A program made the translations under genes and the position numbers. Below, piece by piece: positions 1 through 7,878 of a stretch of 33,791 nucleotides of DNA (the first letter of the stretch is position 1; each line of letters starts with the position of its first letter). The notes beneath the pieces were generated by a model. The model was not told the origin of the DNA. It was given only the letters and a program-made list of their open reading frames with translations, and did no database searches. The stretch lies in contig NZ_LT732526.1 in the NCBI RefSeq assembly GCF_900155545.1, positions 463,214-497,004 on the forward strand, in the 5' to 3' direction. This DNA comes from Clostridium sp. Marseille-P2415 (lineage in GTDB: Bacteria > Bacillota > Clostridia > Lachnospirales > Lachnospiraceae).

Positions 1-136
1 AGATTCCCAATAAAGCACGGAAATAAGTTCCTCACCTTTATAGAGTACTGGATGGATAGTGCTGGTGGTCTGCAAAAGAGTATGAACCATGAAAAAAGGC
101 AACATAACCATTGCAGCCTGCTGCCGGGAAAAGTAA

Positions 137-190
137 TTGCACATTAAAATGGGATATGTTACCATAGTGACATGAAACAATCGTGTCACT
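137..190 (+). promoter_or_regulatory. Candidate toxin promoter and 5' stem
   Basis: A possible sigma-A promoter reads TTGCAC (137-142), 17 bp, TACCAT (160-165). It is followed at once by a perfect 7-bp inverted repeat, AGTGACA (166-172) and TGTCACT (184-190), which would form a stem at or near the 5' end of the transcript. 5' stems are typical of stable type I toxin mRNAs. The -10 box is weak, so the promoter is tentative. Bases 1-136 show no gene that I recognise. Confidence 0.4.
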
Positions 191-203
191 GCAAGGGCGT
201 TGG

Positions 204-229
204 CCTTCCATCATTACATAGATGGGAGG
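204..229 (+). promoter_or_regulatory. Hairpin sequestering the toxin Shine-Dalgarno
   Basis: CCTTCCATC (204-212) can pair with GATGGGAGG (221-229) over 9 bp with one G-U wobble and an 8-nt loop. The right arm is the Shine-Dalgarno sequence of the small ORF starting at 232, so the full-length mRNA would be translationally closed. Sequestration of this kind is known for Firmicutes and enterobacterial type I toxin mRNAs. The pairing is visible; its function is inferred. Confidence 0.6.
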
Positions 230-231
230 TG

Positions 232-342
232 ATGTGGATGAAGTACGACTTTAAAGACTTTATGGCTTTTGGTACATTCATTTTAGCATTGCTTACCTTT
301 ATTTTTTATAATTGTAAGCAGCCTTTTTCTATAAAGTCTTAG
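232..342 (+). CDS. Holin-like type I toxin peptide
   Basis: A 36-residue peptide starting MWMKYDFKDFMAFG, with one hydrophobic segment (about residues 9-23, FMAFGTFILALLTFI) and a polar, basic tail. The layout YDFKDFMAFGTFILALLTFI closely matches the small putative holin-like toxins of Firmicutes (Hol_Tox type, relatives of TxpA/BsrG), which insert in the membrane when not repressed by an antisense RNA. GGGAGG lies just upstream and a second in-frame ATG is at 238. The 3' untranslated region is overlapped by a convergent antisense transcript with its own promoter and terminator, which is the expected antitoxin arrangement. Family assignment is by pattern from memory. Confidence 0.75.
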   Translation: MWMKYDFKDFMAFGTFILALLTFIFYNCKQPFSIKS

Positions 343-354
343 AAATGGGCATAG

Positions 355-448
355 AAAAACCACCCTTGTAAACTTTGGCGAGTGAAAAGGATGGAGTTTC
401 TATTCTGAGTATTTGGCCAACCCCTTGTATTGGGGCGGTTGTTTCTTT
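355..448 (-). ncRNA. Antisense antitoxin RNA
   Basis: A promoter on the minus strand (TTGCAA 478-483, 17 bp, TAGAAT 455-460) would start a leftward transcript near 448. It would end at a hairpin formed by 387-394 and 360-367 (8 bp with one G-U), followed by a U-tract encoded by the A-run at 355-359. The roughly 95-nt RNA overlaps the 3' untranslated region of the toxin mRNA, including its terminator stem, and so can base-pair with it. This is the classic layout of TxpA/RatA-like type I modules. Ends are predicted, not mapped. Confidence 0.6.
418..447 (+). terminator. Toxin mRNA terminator
   Basis: CAACC (418-422) pairs with GGTTG (437-441), extended inside by CC/GG, and is followed by a T-rich tract (TTGTTTCTTT). 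On the other strand the same bases form the 5' stem of the antisense RNA, so the stem-loop is a likely first contact point between the two RNAs. Confidence 0.6.
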
Positions 449-454
449 AATATT

Positions 455-483
455 ATTCTAATACATATTTACTGTATTTGCAA
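455..483 (-). promoter_or_regulatory. Antitoxin RNA promoter
   Basis: Reading leftward: TTGCAA (478-483), exactly 17 bp, TAGAAT (455-460). A well-spaced sigma-A promoter driving the antisense RNA into the toxin gene's 3' region. Confidence 0.6.
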
Positions 484-496
484 GTGAAAGTGATGT

Positions 497-525
497 CATT
501 TTAGTAACACTATGATACTAAAATG
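497..525. repeat. Perfect 10-bp inverted repeat
   Basis: CATTTTAGTA (497-506) and TACTAAAATG (516-525) are perfect inverted repeats with a 9-nt spacer, just upstream of the antisense RNA promoter. No T-run follows, so it is not a terminator. It could be a protein-binding site. The rest of 526-650 shows no gene that I can support. Confidence 0.5.
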
Positions 526-650
526 ATACTACTATTTTTAGCAAGGACAGCAAGACAAGCGATCGTCCTTATTTTTTCAACGGAATTACAAATAAATTCA
601 ATGCTTTCACGATGGACAATCGGAAATTTTAATGGAATATTTTGCCAATA

Positions 651-682
651 AAAAGCAACATAATAGGTATTTTGTTGCTTTT
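651..682 (+). repeat. Left recombination site of invertible segment
   Basis: 10-bp arms AAAAGCAACA (651-660) and TGTTGCTTTT (673-682) surround a 12-bp core TAATAGGTATTT. The site at 1486-1517 has the same two arms and, on the opposite strand, a core differing at 2 of 12 positions (AATTAGGTATTT). Arms plus an asymmetric core is the usual structure of a tyrosine recombinase crossover site. The two copies flank the recombinase gene in inverted orientation, which would allow inversion of the segment rather than excision. Confidence 0.7.
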
Positions 683-789
683 GGATGTACAACTTACTTG
701 ATAATAGCATTTTCGCGAAAGCAAGTCAACAATTACGGCGTTTTTTGTCTAAACATCGGGATAGAACGAATATATTGTCGGGATAGATA

Positions 790-1350
790 CTATAATTGCA
801 CAATGGAATACAGCTCGTCCTTTTGATCCTGGTTGATTCCGATATAACGTAATGTTACAGAAGAAGAGCCATGATTAAAGGTATCCATGATGAGCCCGAT
901 GTTGTATTTGGATATCTTATAAGTCCAATAACCCCATGTTTTTCTAAGCGTATGGGTACCAATGTTTTCGATGCCCAATGCATCTCCTGCTTCCTTTAAT
1001 TTTTTGTACACATGAATTCGTCCCAGGTATCCCCCCTTTTGACTAAAAAACAGATAATCTCCATATGTCAGCCTCTGTTCTTTCACATAACTGTTCAGGC
1101 ACTTTCGAAGGGTATCATTTAGCTTGATGCGCTTTTCTTTGGCTGTTTTTTGTTCCCGCACAGTTAAGTGCTCCCGAAATACGCCTTTATCCGTGTAAAT
1201 ATCAGAAACCCGGAGCGGCAGCAGGTCGCTGATTCGAAGGCCGGTGTTGATACCGAACTTAAAGATCAGGCCATATTTGGGGTGAATGCCGTTTAAATAA
1301 TGATATAATTGCTTGATTTTTGCCTTATTGCGGATTGGTTCAACGGTCAT
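790..1350 (-). CDS. Tyrosine recombinase, catalytic domain only (FimB/RecV-like)
   Basis: A 186-residue site-specific recombinase consisting almost only of the catalytic domain, as in FimB/FimE and clostridial RecV-type invertases; full phage integrases have about 350-400 residues. Visible active-site residues are R39 (TGLRISDL), K68 or K71, H133 and R136 (HTLRKTWG), H160 (FNHGSS) and the nucleophile Y169 (LRYIGI). GGAGAG stands a few bases before the ATG. The gene lies between two inverted 32-bp sites and points away from the chemoreceptor gene. Its promoter is embedded in a 13-bp inverted repeat, suggesting autoregulation. No other phage or conjugative gene is nearby. It is more likely a DNA invertase than the relic of a prophage, but the latter remains possible. 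Confidence 0.85.
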   Translation of the reverse strand: MTVEPIRNKAKIKQLYHYLNGIHPKYGLIFKFGINTGLRISDLLPLRVSDIYTDKGVFREHLTVREQKTAKEKRIKLNDTLRKCLNSYVKEQRLTYGDYLFFSQKGGYLGRIHVYKKLKEAGDALGIENIGTHTLRKTWGYWTYKISKYNIGLIMDTFNHGSSSVTLRYIGINQDQKDELYSIVQL

Positions 1351-1370
1351 AGCTTTGCTCTCCTATAAAA

Positions 1371-1405
1371 GAAACTTTTTGTAATTATAATATACAAAAA
1401 GTTTC
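1371..1405 (-). promoter_or_regulatory. Recombinase promoter within operator-like repeat
   Basis: GAAACTTTTTGTA (1371-1383) and TACAAAAAGTTTC (1393-1405) form a perfect 13-bp inverted repeat with a 9-bp spacer. On the minus strand a TATAAT box (1384-1389) sits in the spacer, with TTGTCG (1405-1410) as a poor -35 at 15 bp. A protein bound to the repeat would block the promoter of the recombinase gene. Confidence 0.55.
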
Positions 1406-1453
1406 GACAAAAATACATATAAATTTTTTGATTTTCTAAAAAAAGCAAAAAAA

Positions 1454-1467
1454 TATCTTATAAGATA
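1454..1467. repeat. 14-bp perfect palindrome inside the segment
   Basis: TATCTTATAAGATA (1454-1467), an uninterrupted palindrome about 20 bp inside the right recombination site. Possibly an accessory or regulator binding site; it is AT-rich, so chance cannot be excluded. Confidence 0.35.
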
Positions 1468-1485
1468 AGGAACAAAAAAATATAA

Positions 1486-1517
1486 AAAAGCAACAAAATA
1501 CCTAATTTGTTGCTTTT
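1486..1517 (-). repeat. Right recombination site of invertible segment
   Basis: Inverted copy of the site at 651-682: arms AAAAGCAACA (1486-1495) and TGTTGCTTTT (1508-1517), core AAATACCTAATT. Read on the minus strand, the last 19 bases match the left copy exactly. It lies about 100 bp before the start of the downstream chemoreceptor gene, so inversion of 651-1517 would change the sequence immediately upstream of that gene. Confidence 0.7.
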
Positions 1518-1615
1518 GATATGCCGAATGGCTTCGGACTGGAATGCAGAGTAGAAAGAACTGCATCTGCAATGAATGGTGCTCTGTGAATTTAATCATA
1601 TTGGAGGAAATGAAA

Positions 1616-3709
1616 ATGAATGATGGGAAAATAGTACGCCCGGAAAAGCAGCTAAAAGAACTGAAAAACAGACTGGCAGGTCAGACATCAATTAAGAAAA
1701 AACTTCTGACCGGTATTATCGGTTTGGCAGTTACCATAACGGTATTCTGCGGAATCGCAAATGCCATTATCTTATACAAAGATGCCAGAAATAATATGAA
1801 TACCCGCCTGATTGAGAATAGAAACGCATATTGTTCTTCCGTTGAAAATGCCATTGAAATATTCCGGACCAGGGTAGAAGCAATCGCTCAAAATACAGCT
1901 ATCACAGATACGGGCAGATCCCAGGAGGAAAGAAAAAAGATTTTATCCCAGCTTGCCGAACAAAACGGGTTTGCAGATCTGGCTGTGACCGATTCGAGCG
2001 GAAAGTCAACCAGCGGAGCAGATGTCAGTGAGCGGGAGTACTTTAAACAATCCATGTCAGGAAGTACCTACATATCCTCTACCTTAGTAAGCTCCGTTAC
2101 CGGAAACACCATTTTGATTGTTTCTGCACCGGTTAATAACGGAGGATACAGCGGAATTGTTTATGCAACATTGGACAGCGATACATTCAGCGCGATGATT
2201 GATGCTGTAGAGATAGGAAAATCCGGATATGGCTTTATCGTAGATAAAGATGGTAAATTCATTGCCCATCGGGACCGGACAAACGTCATGGATCAGGTGA
2301 ATTACATTGAGAAGGCCAAAGAGGACCGTTCTTACTCCCATTTGGCGGATCTGATCCAGAATATGATTTCAGGGACCACCGGTATGAAGACCATAGAATT
2401 CAAGGGGGAACAGCAGGTTGTCAGCTATATGGGCATTCCGGATACAGACGGCTGGTCCATCGGAGTCACGGCCAAAACTTCCGAAATGCTTAATAGTCTT
2501 TACGTATCCATTGGCATTACCTCAGTGATGGCTGTACTGTTTGTTCTTTTTTCCATTTTCATTGCGTTTCGGATTTCCGGGCCGATCGTAAATCCTATCG
2601 TTGCTCTGGTACGCAGGATCGAGGCCCTTGCAGAAGGCGACCTGCATTCTGAGGTGCCGCAGGTACAGTCTGAGGATGAGATCGGCAAGTTGTCTAAATC
2701 CTTTACAAGCACGGTAAATACGTTAAATGACTATATCCGGGAAATTTCATTTATTCTGAACAGTCTGGAACAGGGGAATTGTACGGTTGAAACCAGGCAG
2801 AATTATACCGGTGACTTTATTCAGATCAGGGATTCTTTAAATAAGATCATTCTTAATTTAAACGCGGTATTTACCAATATCCGGGGAGCGTCCAATCAGG
2901 TCGCCAGCGGTGCAGACCAGGTTTCCAGCGCTTCCCAGGCCCTGGCTTCCGGTGCTGCAGAGCAGGCATCAACGGTAGAGGAACTCAATGCTTCCATCGC
3001 CGGTGTGGCACAGCAGGCGGAGCAGAATGTCAGCAATGTCCGGAAAGCCACCGAGCATGTTGCGCAGGCGGACTCCGGAATAAAGGAAAGCAACGAGCGC
3101 ATGCAGAACTTAAATGCTGCCATGGGAGAAATCAGTGAGTCTTCAGAAAAAATATCTTACATAACAAAAGTTATTGAAGATATCGCATTTCAAACCAATA
3201 TTCTTGCTCTCAATGCCGCCATTGAAGCTGCCCGTGCCGGAAGTGTGGGAAAAGGTTTTGCGGTGGTTGCCGATGAGGTGCGCAATCTGGCTGCCAAATC
3301 TGCCGAAGCTGCAAAACAGACAGCCGAGTTGATCGAACACTCGGTGGAAACGGTTCTGAAAGGAGAGAGGCTTGCGGATGAAACCGCACAGATTCTCATG
3401 GAGGTGGCTGAAAGAGCAAGACTTGCGGATCAGTCCATAAAGAAGATTGATGAAGCTTCCTCTGATCAGGCGCAGTCCATTGAACAGATCAACCAGGGGT
3501 TATTTCAGGTATCGGCGGTGGTACAGACCAATGCCGCCACAGCAGAAGAAAGCTCTGCCTCCAGTGAGGAGCTTGCCGCCCAGGCTCAGGCACTGCAGCA
3601 GGAAGTTAATAAGTTTAAGCTGAAGGAGGAGACTGCTGTACCCGGTCCGGAGGACAATTACGAATCCTTTGCCTCTCATGCAGTTTCCGGCGAATCAGGA
3701 AAATATTAA
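1616..3709 (+). CDS. Methyl-accepting chemotaxis protein with periplasmic Cache domain
   Basis: A 697-residue transmembrane chemoreceptor. TM1 is at about 30-53, an extracellular dCache-like ligand domain at about 55-295 ([17 protein letters not shown] near 210), TM2 at about 297-322, HAMP directly after, and a long cytoplasmic coiled coil with the conserved hairpin tip ([15 protein letters not shown], around 521-560) that binds CheA/CheW. I place the start at 1616 because GGAGG (1603-1607) is 8 bp upstream; an in-frame ATG at 1610 is too close and 1544 has no ribosome site. The gene follows an invertible-looking segment, so its expression may be phase variable. Ligand unknown; dCache receptors commonly sense amino acids or organic acids. 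Confidence 0.92.
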   Translation: MNDGKIVRPEKQLKELKNRLAGQTSIKKKLLTGIIGLAVTITVFCGIANAIILYKDARNNMNTRLIENRNAYCSSVENAIEIFRTRVEAIAQNTAITDTGRSQEERKKILSQLAEQNGFADLAVTDSSGKSTSGADVSEREYFKQSMSGSTYISSTLVSSVTGNTILIVSAPVNNGGYSGIVYATLDSDTFSAMIDAVEIGKSGYGFIVDKDGKFIAHRDRTNVMDQVNYIEKAKEDRSYSHLADLIQNMISGTTGMKTIEFKGEQQVVSYMGIPDTDGWSIGVTAKTSEMLNSLYVSIGITSVMAVLFVLFSIFIAFRISGPIVNPIVALVRRIEALAEGDLHSEVPQVQSEDEIGKLSKSFTSTVNTLNDYIREISFILNSLEQGNCTVETRQNYTGDFIQIRDSLNKIILNLNAVFTNIRGASNQVASGADQVSSASQALASGAAEQASTVEELNASIAGVAQQAEQNVSNVRKATEHVAQADSGIKESNERMQNLNAAMGEISESSEKISYITKVIEDIAFQTNILALNAAIEAARAGSVGKGFAVVADEVRNLAAKSAEAAKQTAELIEHSVETVLKGERLADETAQILMEVAERARLADQSIKKIDEASSDQAQSIEQINQGLFQVSAVVQTNAATAEESSASSEELAAQAQALQQEVNKFKLKEETAVPGPEDNYESFASHAVSGESGKY

Positions 3710-3720
3710 GTTAAATAAGG

Positions 3721-3873
3721 GATTCCCGTAAAAGCGTAAAGGCCATACATGAAATTGAAGCAGCCTCTTCCGGGCAGGCGAATGCCATCGAAGAGATCAA
3801 TCAGGGCCTGGCACAGGCCCTGCAGCATGAGGCCGGAAAATTCAGGCTGCAAAATGAAAAAGATTTATATTAA
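3721..3873 (+). pseudogene. Remnant of a third chemoreceptor (3' end)
   Basis: Eleven bases after the stop of the preceding receptor, an open stretch without a start codon encodes KSVKAIHEIEAASSGQ, then NAIEEINQGLAQ, then ALQHEAGKFRL before a stop. This matches the C-terminal end of a receptor signalling domain (compare [11 protein letters not shown] and [11 protein letters not shown] in the gene upstream) but lacks about 25 residues between LAQ and ALQ, where the [10 protein letters not shown] segment should be. It looks like the decayed end of a tandem receptor lost by recombination. Confidence 0.75.
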
Positions 3874-3971
3874 GGAAAGGATCATGATAAATTTTCAGGT
3901 TGAACTCTGCTCAAGAAATAGTTATACTTAAGCAATGCGAGGTCAGCCCCATAATATATGGATTGAGCCGT

Positions 3972-4011
3972 GCAGGACGTTGGAGGATACATTGCCAATG
4001 TCCTGCTTTTT
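3972..4011 (+). terminator. Rho-independent terminator
   Basis: GCAGGACGTTGG (3972-3983) pairs with CCAATGTCCTGC (3995-4006), 12 bp with one G-U, 11-nt loop, followed by TTTTT. It closes the first chemoreceptor transcript. The rest of 3874-4027 shows no gene. Confidence 0.85.
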
Positions 4012-4027
4012 AGCAAATCATGCATGA

Positions 4028-4070
4028 TTGCCTGTTTCCATAATTTATGCTATAATAATTATGGTATAAT
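4028..4070 (+). promoter_or_regulatory. Promoter of second chemoreceptor
   Basis: TTGCCT (4028-4033), 17 bp, TATAAT (4051-4056); a second TATAAT follows at 4065-4070. A perfect inverted repeat, CCATAATT (4038-4045) and AATTATGG (4057-4064), overlaps the -10 box and may be an operator. About 165 nt of untranslated leader separate it from the gene; I see no riboswitch I can name there. Confidence 0.65.
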
Positions 4071-4230
4071 AATGACTCGTAGAATCAGAAACTAAAGTAC
4101 GATAGTTTATGATACTATAATTCAAAAGATACTGTGTTTGAATTTCCATATACTTAAGAGAAATGCCTGTGACGAAATATTCAATCCCCGGGATTTTTCG
4201 AAATTACAATTTTGAGGAGGCACAAGAAAC

Positions 4231-6177
4231 ATGAAATATTTAAAAAACAAGCTTTTACTTTTTATCTCCCTGCTGCTGATTTTTACAGTTATATTCTTAA
4301 CGGCCATTACTTCGGTTCTTTATTACCGAAGTTCCATGGATGAGGCCAAAAAGAATTCGTCTTATCTGGCGGCGGCATATGAACAGGGAATCGATTCGGT
4401 GTTAAATATTTACCGCAGGGAATTAAAGGTAACTGCATCAAAGAGTTTCCTGACGGATGGGAAAACATCGGGTTCCGAACAAAAGCGTCTGCTGGAAGAG
4501 GAAGCGGAAGCTTCAGGGTTTCATTACATAACAGTGGCGGATGCACAGGGAACCAATGATAAGGGCGACAATATCGCAGATCAGGACTTTTTTAAGGAAG
4601 CTCAAAAAGGAGCGGTTTATATCTCGGATCCGTTTTTAAATGAAGAACAGGAACTGACTTTTTACATAGCAGCTCCGATCGCTGACACCGGAAAGGTCCT
4701 GTATGGATCTCTTCCATATGAAGCCATCAGCGCTGAACTGACAAAAATCAAGATCGGTGAGAGCGGATATGCATTTGTTATTAACAAGAATGGTATTACT
4801 GTCATTCATCCGAGCGAAGACAATGTATCCAATCCAAAAAATTATTTTGAACTGGCAAAACAGGATCCATCCTATGCTCCTACGGCTAAGATTTTCAAGG
4901 AAATGATTTCCGGTAAAACCGGGACAGGCTTCAGCTATTACAACGGTCAGCGCCGTCTGGTGGGATATGTTCCCTTAAACGGACCGGAAGGCTGGTCGGT
5001 TGCCGTAACCACGCCTTTGACGCAGATAGAGGGAAATCTGCGCTATACGCTGATGATGTGTGTGATCGCAGGGCTCGTCCTGCTTTTATCAGCCATTGCT
5101 GTCACCCGTGTATTCTCTCAAAGGATTACCAAACCGATTGTCGGCGCAACACAAAGGATCGAACGGCTGGCCCGGGGAGATCTTGAGGAGGACATTGAGC
5201 CGGTAAAGGGAAAAGACGAAAGTGCACGGCTTATTATAGCTCTGCAAAACACGATCCATGGACTTAAGTCCTATATCGTGGATATTTCAAATGTACTGAG
5301 CGCCGTGGCCGCCAGAGATTTAACAATAAAAAGCTCCGTACAGTATCAGGGCGATTTTGTTCCGATTCAGACAGCCCTGGAACAGATCCTGAATTCCCTA
5401 AACAGTACCCTGTGGAATATCGTACAGGCGACGGACCAGGTACGTGCAAGCTCCGCACAGGTTGCGCTCGGCGGACAGAATCTGGCTGAGAATTCGGCGG
5501 AACAGGCGGCTACCACAGAGAGCCTGACCCATTCTCTGGAAGTGGTATCTCATCACATTCAGGACAACGCAGAGCACTCCCTTTCCATGAAGAAAATGAC
5601 GGAATCAGCTCTTTTGGAAACCCGGCATGGAGATGAGGAAATGCAGAGACTTCAGCAGTCCATGGCGAGCATTGACACTTCCTCCAAACAGATTCAGAGC
5701 ATCATCCACATTATTGATGATATTGCTTTCCAGACCAATATTCTGGCATTAAATGCAGCGGTAGAGGCGGCTCGTGCCGGTGAGGCAGGAAAAGGCTTTT
5801 CCGTTGTAGCGGATGAAGTCCGGGAGCTGGCTTCTAAAAGTGCGGATGCTGCGAAGCAGACCACGGACCTGATCCACAGCACCATTCAGTCCGTAGCACA
5901 GGGAAAGCAGAATACGGAGCAGACTGCCGGTGCGTTTAAAAAGATCGTAGAACAGACCAATTCCATTAATACGCTGGTTTCAAAGATATCCGAATCGTTG
6001 AAGAGCCAGGCGAATAGCGTTTCCGAACTGGAAGACGGGATGCAGAAGATTTCCATGGTCACCCAGGCGAACTCGGCCACAGCGGAAGAAAGTGCGGCAA
6101 CCAGCGAAGAACTTTTAAGCCAGATGCAGGCGTTAAAAGAAATGGTTATGGAGTTCCATTTAACAGAGTCAGTCTAA
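4231..6177 (+). CDS. Methyl-accepting chemotaxis protein with periplasmic Cache domain
   Basis: A 648-residue transmembrane chemoreceptor. TM1 at about 7-30, dCache-like ligand domain at about 35-270 ([16 protein letters not shown] around 185-200), TM2 at about 272-298, HAMP at about 299-352, then the signalling coiled coil with the tip [19 protein letters not shown] (around 496-515) followed by the usual [25 protein letters not shown] precedes the ATG. It has its own promoter and is followed within about 50 bp by the promoter of the leader-controlled ABC transporter operon. Its extracellular part differs clearly from that of the upstream receptor, so the two probably sense different ligands. 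Confidence 0.92.
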   Translation: MKYLKNKLLLFISLLLIFTVIFLTAITSVLYYRSSMDEAKKNSSYLAAAYEQGIDSVLNIYRRELKVTASKSFLTDGKTSGSEQKRLLEEEAEASGFHYITVADAQGTNDKGDNIADQDFFKEAQKGAVYISDPFLNEEQELTFYIAAPIADTGKVLYGSLPYEAISAELTKIKIGESGYAFVINKNGITVIHPSEDNVSNPKNYFELAKQDPSYAPTAKIFKEMISGKTGTGFSYYNGQRRLVGYVPLNGPEGWSVAVTTPLTQIEGNLRYTLMMCVIAGLVLLLSAIAVTRVFSQRITKPIVGATQRIERLARGDLEEDIEPVKGKDESARLIIALQNTIHGLKSYIVDISNVLSAVAARDLTIKSSVQYQGDFVPIQTALEQILNSLNSTLWNIVQATDQVRASSAQVALGGQNLAENSAEQAATTESLTHSLEVVSHHIQDNAEHSLSMKKMTESALLETRHGDEEMQRLQQSMASIDTSSKQIQSIIHIIDDIAFQTNILALNAAVEAARAGEAGKGFSVVADEVRELASKSADAAKQTTDLIHSTIQSVAQGKQNTEQTAGAFKKIVEQTNSINTLVSKISESLKSQANSVSELEDGMQKISMVTQANSATAEESAATSEELLSQMQALKEMVMEFHLTESV

Positions 6178-6226
6178 AGAACGGTATGGAAGTATCTGGA
6201 TAAGGGAAAACTTTATAAAAAAACGA

Positions 6227-6270
6227 TTGACAAATAAGTAATGCAACAGTATAGTAAACATATATGTTTA
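6227..6270 (+). promoter_or_regulatory. Promoter and start-site palindrome of amino-acid ABC operon
   Basis: TTGACA (6227-6232), 17 bp, TATAGT (6250-6255) is a near-consensus sigma-A promoter. Overlapping the end of the -10 box and the predicted start site is a perfect 16-bp palindrome, TAAACATATATGTTTA (6255-6270), a likely repressor operator. Together with the downstream attenuator this gives two layers of control. Confidence 0.8.
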
Positions 6271-6297
6271 GTATGAATAAGGGAAGGAGAGAAGGAT

Positions 6298-6405
6298 ATG
6301 AAAACGGGCTGCATGCGGGACATGGATCATAGGATGAATTGTTGTAGCTGTAGATGTTTTATCAGAAGAGATATAGTTTGTCTGCGAGCGCGTTTGGGTA
6401 TCTGA
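6298..6405 (+). CDS. Cysteine-rich leader peptide
   Basis: A 35-residue ORF with a good ribosome site (AAGGAGAGAAGG) six bases or fewer before its ATG. Cysteines are at positions 5, 15, 16, 18, 20 and 28; the dense part reads MNCCSCRCF. It lies between a strong promoter and an intrinsic terminator in front of an amino-acid ABC transporter, and its stop codon lies within a sequence able to pair with the terminator stem. That is the logic of a transcription attenuator sensing Cys-tRNA charging. A second such leader, with MNCCC, precedes the nitrogenase-like operon at 23905. No independent protein function is likely. Translation is not proven. Confidence 0.7.
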   Translation: MKTGCMRDMDHRMNCCSCRCFIRRDIVCLRARLGI

Positions 6406-6480
6406 TTTCCGGTTTTTATCTTGTAACACAGAGAAAATAAATGGAAGGAAGCAGGTATGTGCGTATGCCTGCTTTCTTTT
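6398..6480 (+). promoter_or_regulatory. Cysteine attenuator: antiterminator and terminator
   Basis: Terminator: AAGCAGGTATG (6449-6459) pairs with 6464-6474 and is followed by a T-rich tract. Alternative: GTATCTGATTTCC (6398-6410), which contains the leader stop codon, can pair with GGAAGCAGGTAT (6447-6458) through CC/GG, UU/AA, CUG/CAG and wobble pairs with one bulged A. A ribosome reaching the stop would mask this strand and favour termination; a ribosome stalled on the Cys codons upstream would leave it free and allow readthrough. The pairing is visible; the switch is inferred. Confidence 0.65.
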
Positions 6481-6555
6481 GCTTTTATGATACAAAAAGG
6501 GAGGAAGGTTAACAGATGTTTCAGATAAGAGAGAAAACGGAGGGAGAGAAGAGCC

Positions 6556-7236
6556 ATGGATTTTGAGTTTATCCGTTCCTATGTGCCGCTGTATGCAGAG
6601 GCGGCGGGTATGACGCTTCGGATATCCTTTCTGGGGATTCTGCTTGCCGCAGCCATCGGTCTTTTGTGCAGCCTGGTTAAGGTTTTTAAAATACCGGTGC
6701 TTAAGAATTTTGTAAATGGCTACATAGAGGTGTCCAGAAATACACCTCTTTTGATCCAGCTGTTCTTTTTATATTTTGGCCTTCCTAAAATAGGGCTTGT
6801 TTTAAGCTCTGAAAGCTGTGCTGTGACCGGGCTGGCTTTTTTAGGAGGAAGCTACATGGCGGAAGCATTCCGCACGGGAATCGATCAGGTACCGGCCATC
6901 CAGTCGGAATCAGGTCTCAGCCTGGGGCTTACAAAGGGGCAGGTATTCCGGTATATCATACTCCCGCAGGCGGTTGCCACATCGGTCCCGGTATTTTGTG
7001 CCAACATCATATTTCTTGTTAAGGAAACATCGGTGTTCAGTGCGGTAGCTCTGGCTGATTTGATGTTTGTGGCAAAGGATCTGATCGGAATTTACTATAA
7101 AACAGATGAGGCTCTTTTTATGCTTGTAATAGCCTATCTTATTATTTTACTTCCGATATCCTTACTCTGTACCTGGATAGAAAGGAGGGTCCGCTATGCA
7201 GAATTTGGGAATTCGGATACTGTTCGAGGGAAATAA
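6556..7236 (+). CDS. Amino-acid ABC transporter permease (HisM/GlnP type)
   Basis: A 226-residue inner-membrane permease of the polar amino-acid importer family. Hydrophobic segments lie near the N-terminus (about 12-42), in the middle (about 65-105) and at the C-terminal end (about 148-215). The ATPase-contacting EAA loop reads EAFRTGIDQVPAIQSESGLSLG (in part, around 103-124). GGAGGG lies upstream of the ATG. It is the first structural gene after the cysteine attenuator, and its end overlaps the next permease gene by 41 bp. With the partner permease it should form the heterodimeric channel. Substrate probably cysteine, cystine or a related sulfur compound, inferred from the leader peptide. 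Confidence 0.9.
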   Translation: MDFEFIRSYVPLYAEAAGMTLRISFLGILLAAAIGLLCSLVKVFKIPVLKNFVNGYIEVSRNTPLLIQLFFLYFGLPKIGLVLSSESCAVTGLAFLGGSYMAEAFRTGIDQVPAIQSESGLSLGLTKGQVFRYIILPQAVATSVPVFCANIIFLVKETSVFSAVALADLMFVAKDLIGIYYKTDEALFMLVIAYLIILLPISLLCTWIERRVRYAEFGNSDTVRGK

Positions 7237-7873
7237 TTTCCTCCGGCTGTGCGCCGGGCTGTGGGTATCCCTCCGGATTGCGGTCCTGTCCATGGTTTTA
7301 TCCGCCGGGCTTGGAATACTCCTCGGCATGGTGATGACCAGCAGGAAAAAAACGGTCCGGTTTTTCTGCCGTCTCTATCTGGAGACAGTCCGGATCATGC
7401 CGCAGCTGGTATTGTTGTTTCTCGTTTATTTCGGGGCGGCAAAGCATTTGAATGTCAATCTTTCCGGAGGAACCGCCGCGGTCATTGTATTTACCTTTTG
7501 GGGAACGGCGGAGATGGGGGATCTGGTGCGAAGTGCACTGGAATCCATACCCGCTCATCAGTATCAGAGCGGTTTCGGACTGGGGATGACAAGGCTTAAA
7601 GTCTACCGGTATATTATCATTCCACAGACCGTCCGAAGGCTGCTCCCGTCGGTCATGAACCTTTTGACGAGAATGATCAAGACCACATCCCTTGTTGTTT
7701 TGATCGGTGTGATCGAAGTGGTTAAGGTCGGGAAACAGATCATTGATGCATCCAGGTATACCGTTCCTGACGCGGCACTTTGGGTGTACGGGGTGATTTT
7801 CATCCTGTACTTTGCAATCTGTTACCCGTTTTCCAGGGCCGCTGCCCTGTTGGATAAAAAATTAAAGGATTGA
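7196..7873 (+). CDS. Amino-acid ABC transporter permease (HisQ/GlnP type)
   Basis: A 225-residue second permease of the same importer. N-terminal hydrophobic segment at about 15-45, EAA loop [19 protein letters not shown] at about 105-123, LPQ/IPQ element [14 protein letters not shown] after it, and a final membrane segment near 195-215. The start at 7196 follows GGAGGG and lies inside the 3' end of the first permease gene, so translation of the two is probably coupled. The stop is 5 bp before the ATPase gene. Confidence 0.9.
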   Translation: MQNLGIRILFEGNNFLRLCAGLWVSLRIAVLSMVLSAGLGILLGMVMTSRKKTVRFFCRLYLETVRIMPQLVLLFLVYFGAAKHLNVNLSGGTAAVIVFTFWGTAEMGDLVRSALESIPAHQYQSGFGLGMTRLKVYRYIIIPQTVRRLLPSVMNLLTRMIKTTSLVVLIGVIEVVKVGKQIIDASRYTVPDAALWVYGVIFILYFAICYPFSRAAALLDKKLKD

Positions 7874-7878
7874 GAAAA

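Noticed and set aside
94-108. AAAAGGCAACATAA, similar to an arm of the recombination sites
   Set aside because: Has an extra G and lacks the second arm and the core; probably chance.
632-826. Plus-strand ORF of 64 codons (NKKQHNRYFVAF...)
   Set aside because: It is the translation of the left recombination site and flanking AT-rich DNA; similar words arise in the minus-strand frames at both sites because the sites are repeats. No ribosome site.
1363-1599. Minus-strand ORF of 78 codons over the right recombination site
   Set aside because: Low-complexity Phe/Leu/Lys-rich translation of AT-rich regulatory DNA, with no ribosome site and overlapping the recombinase promoter.
3749-3931. Plus-strand ORF of 60 codons after the first chemoreceptor
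   Set aside because: It runs out of frame through the receptor remnant at 3721-3873; the remnant frame gives the recognisable signalling-domain words.
4071-4230. c-di-GMP riboswitch before the second chemoreceptor
   Set aside because: Chemoreceptors in clostridia often have one, but I could not find the conserved core elements of either class in this leader.
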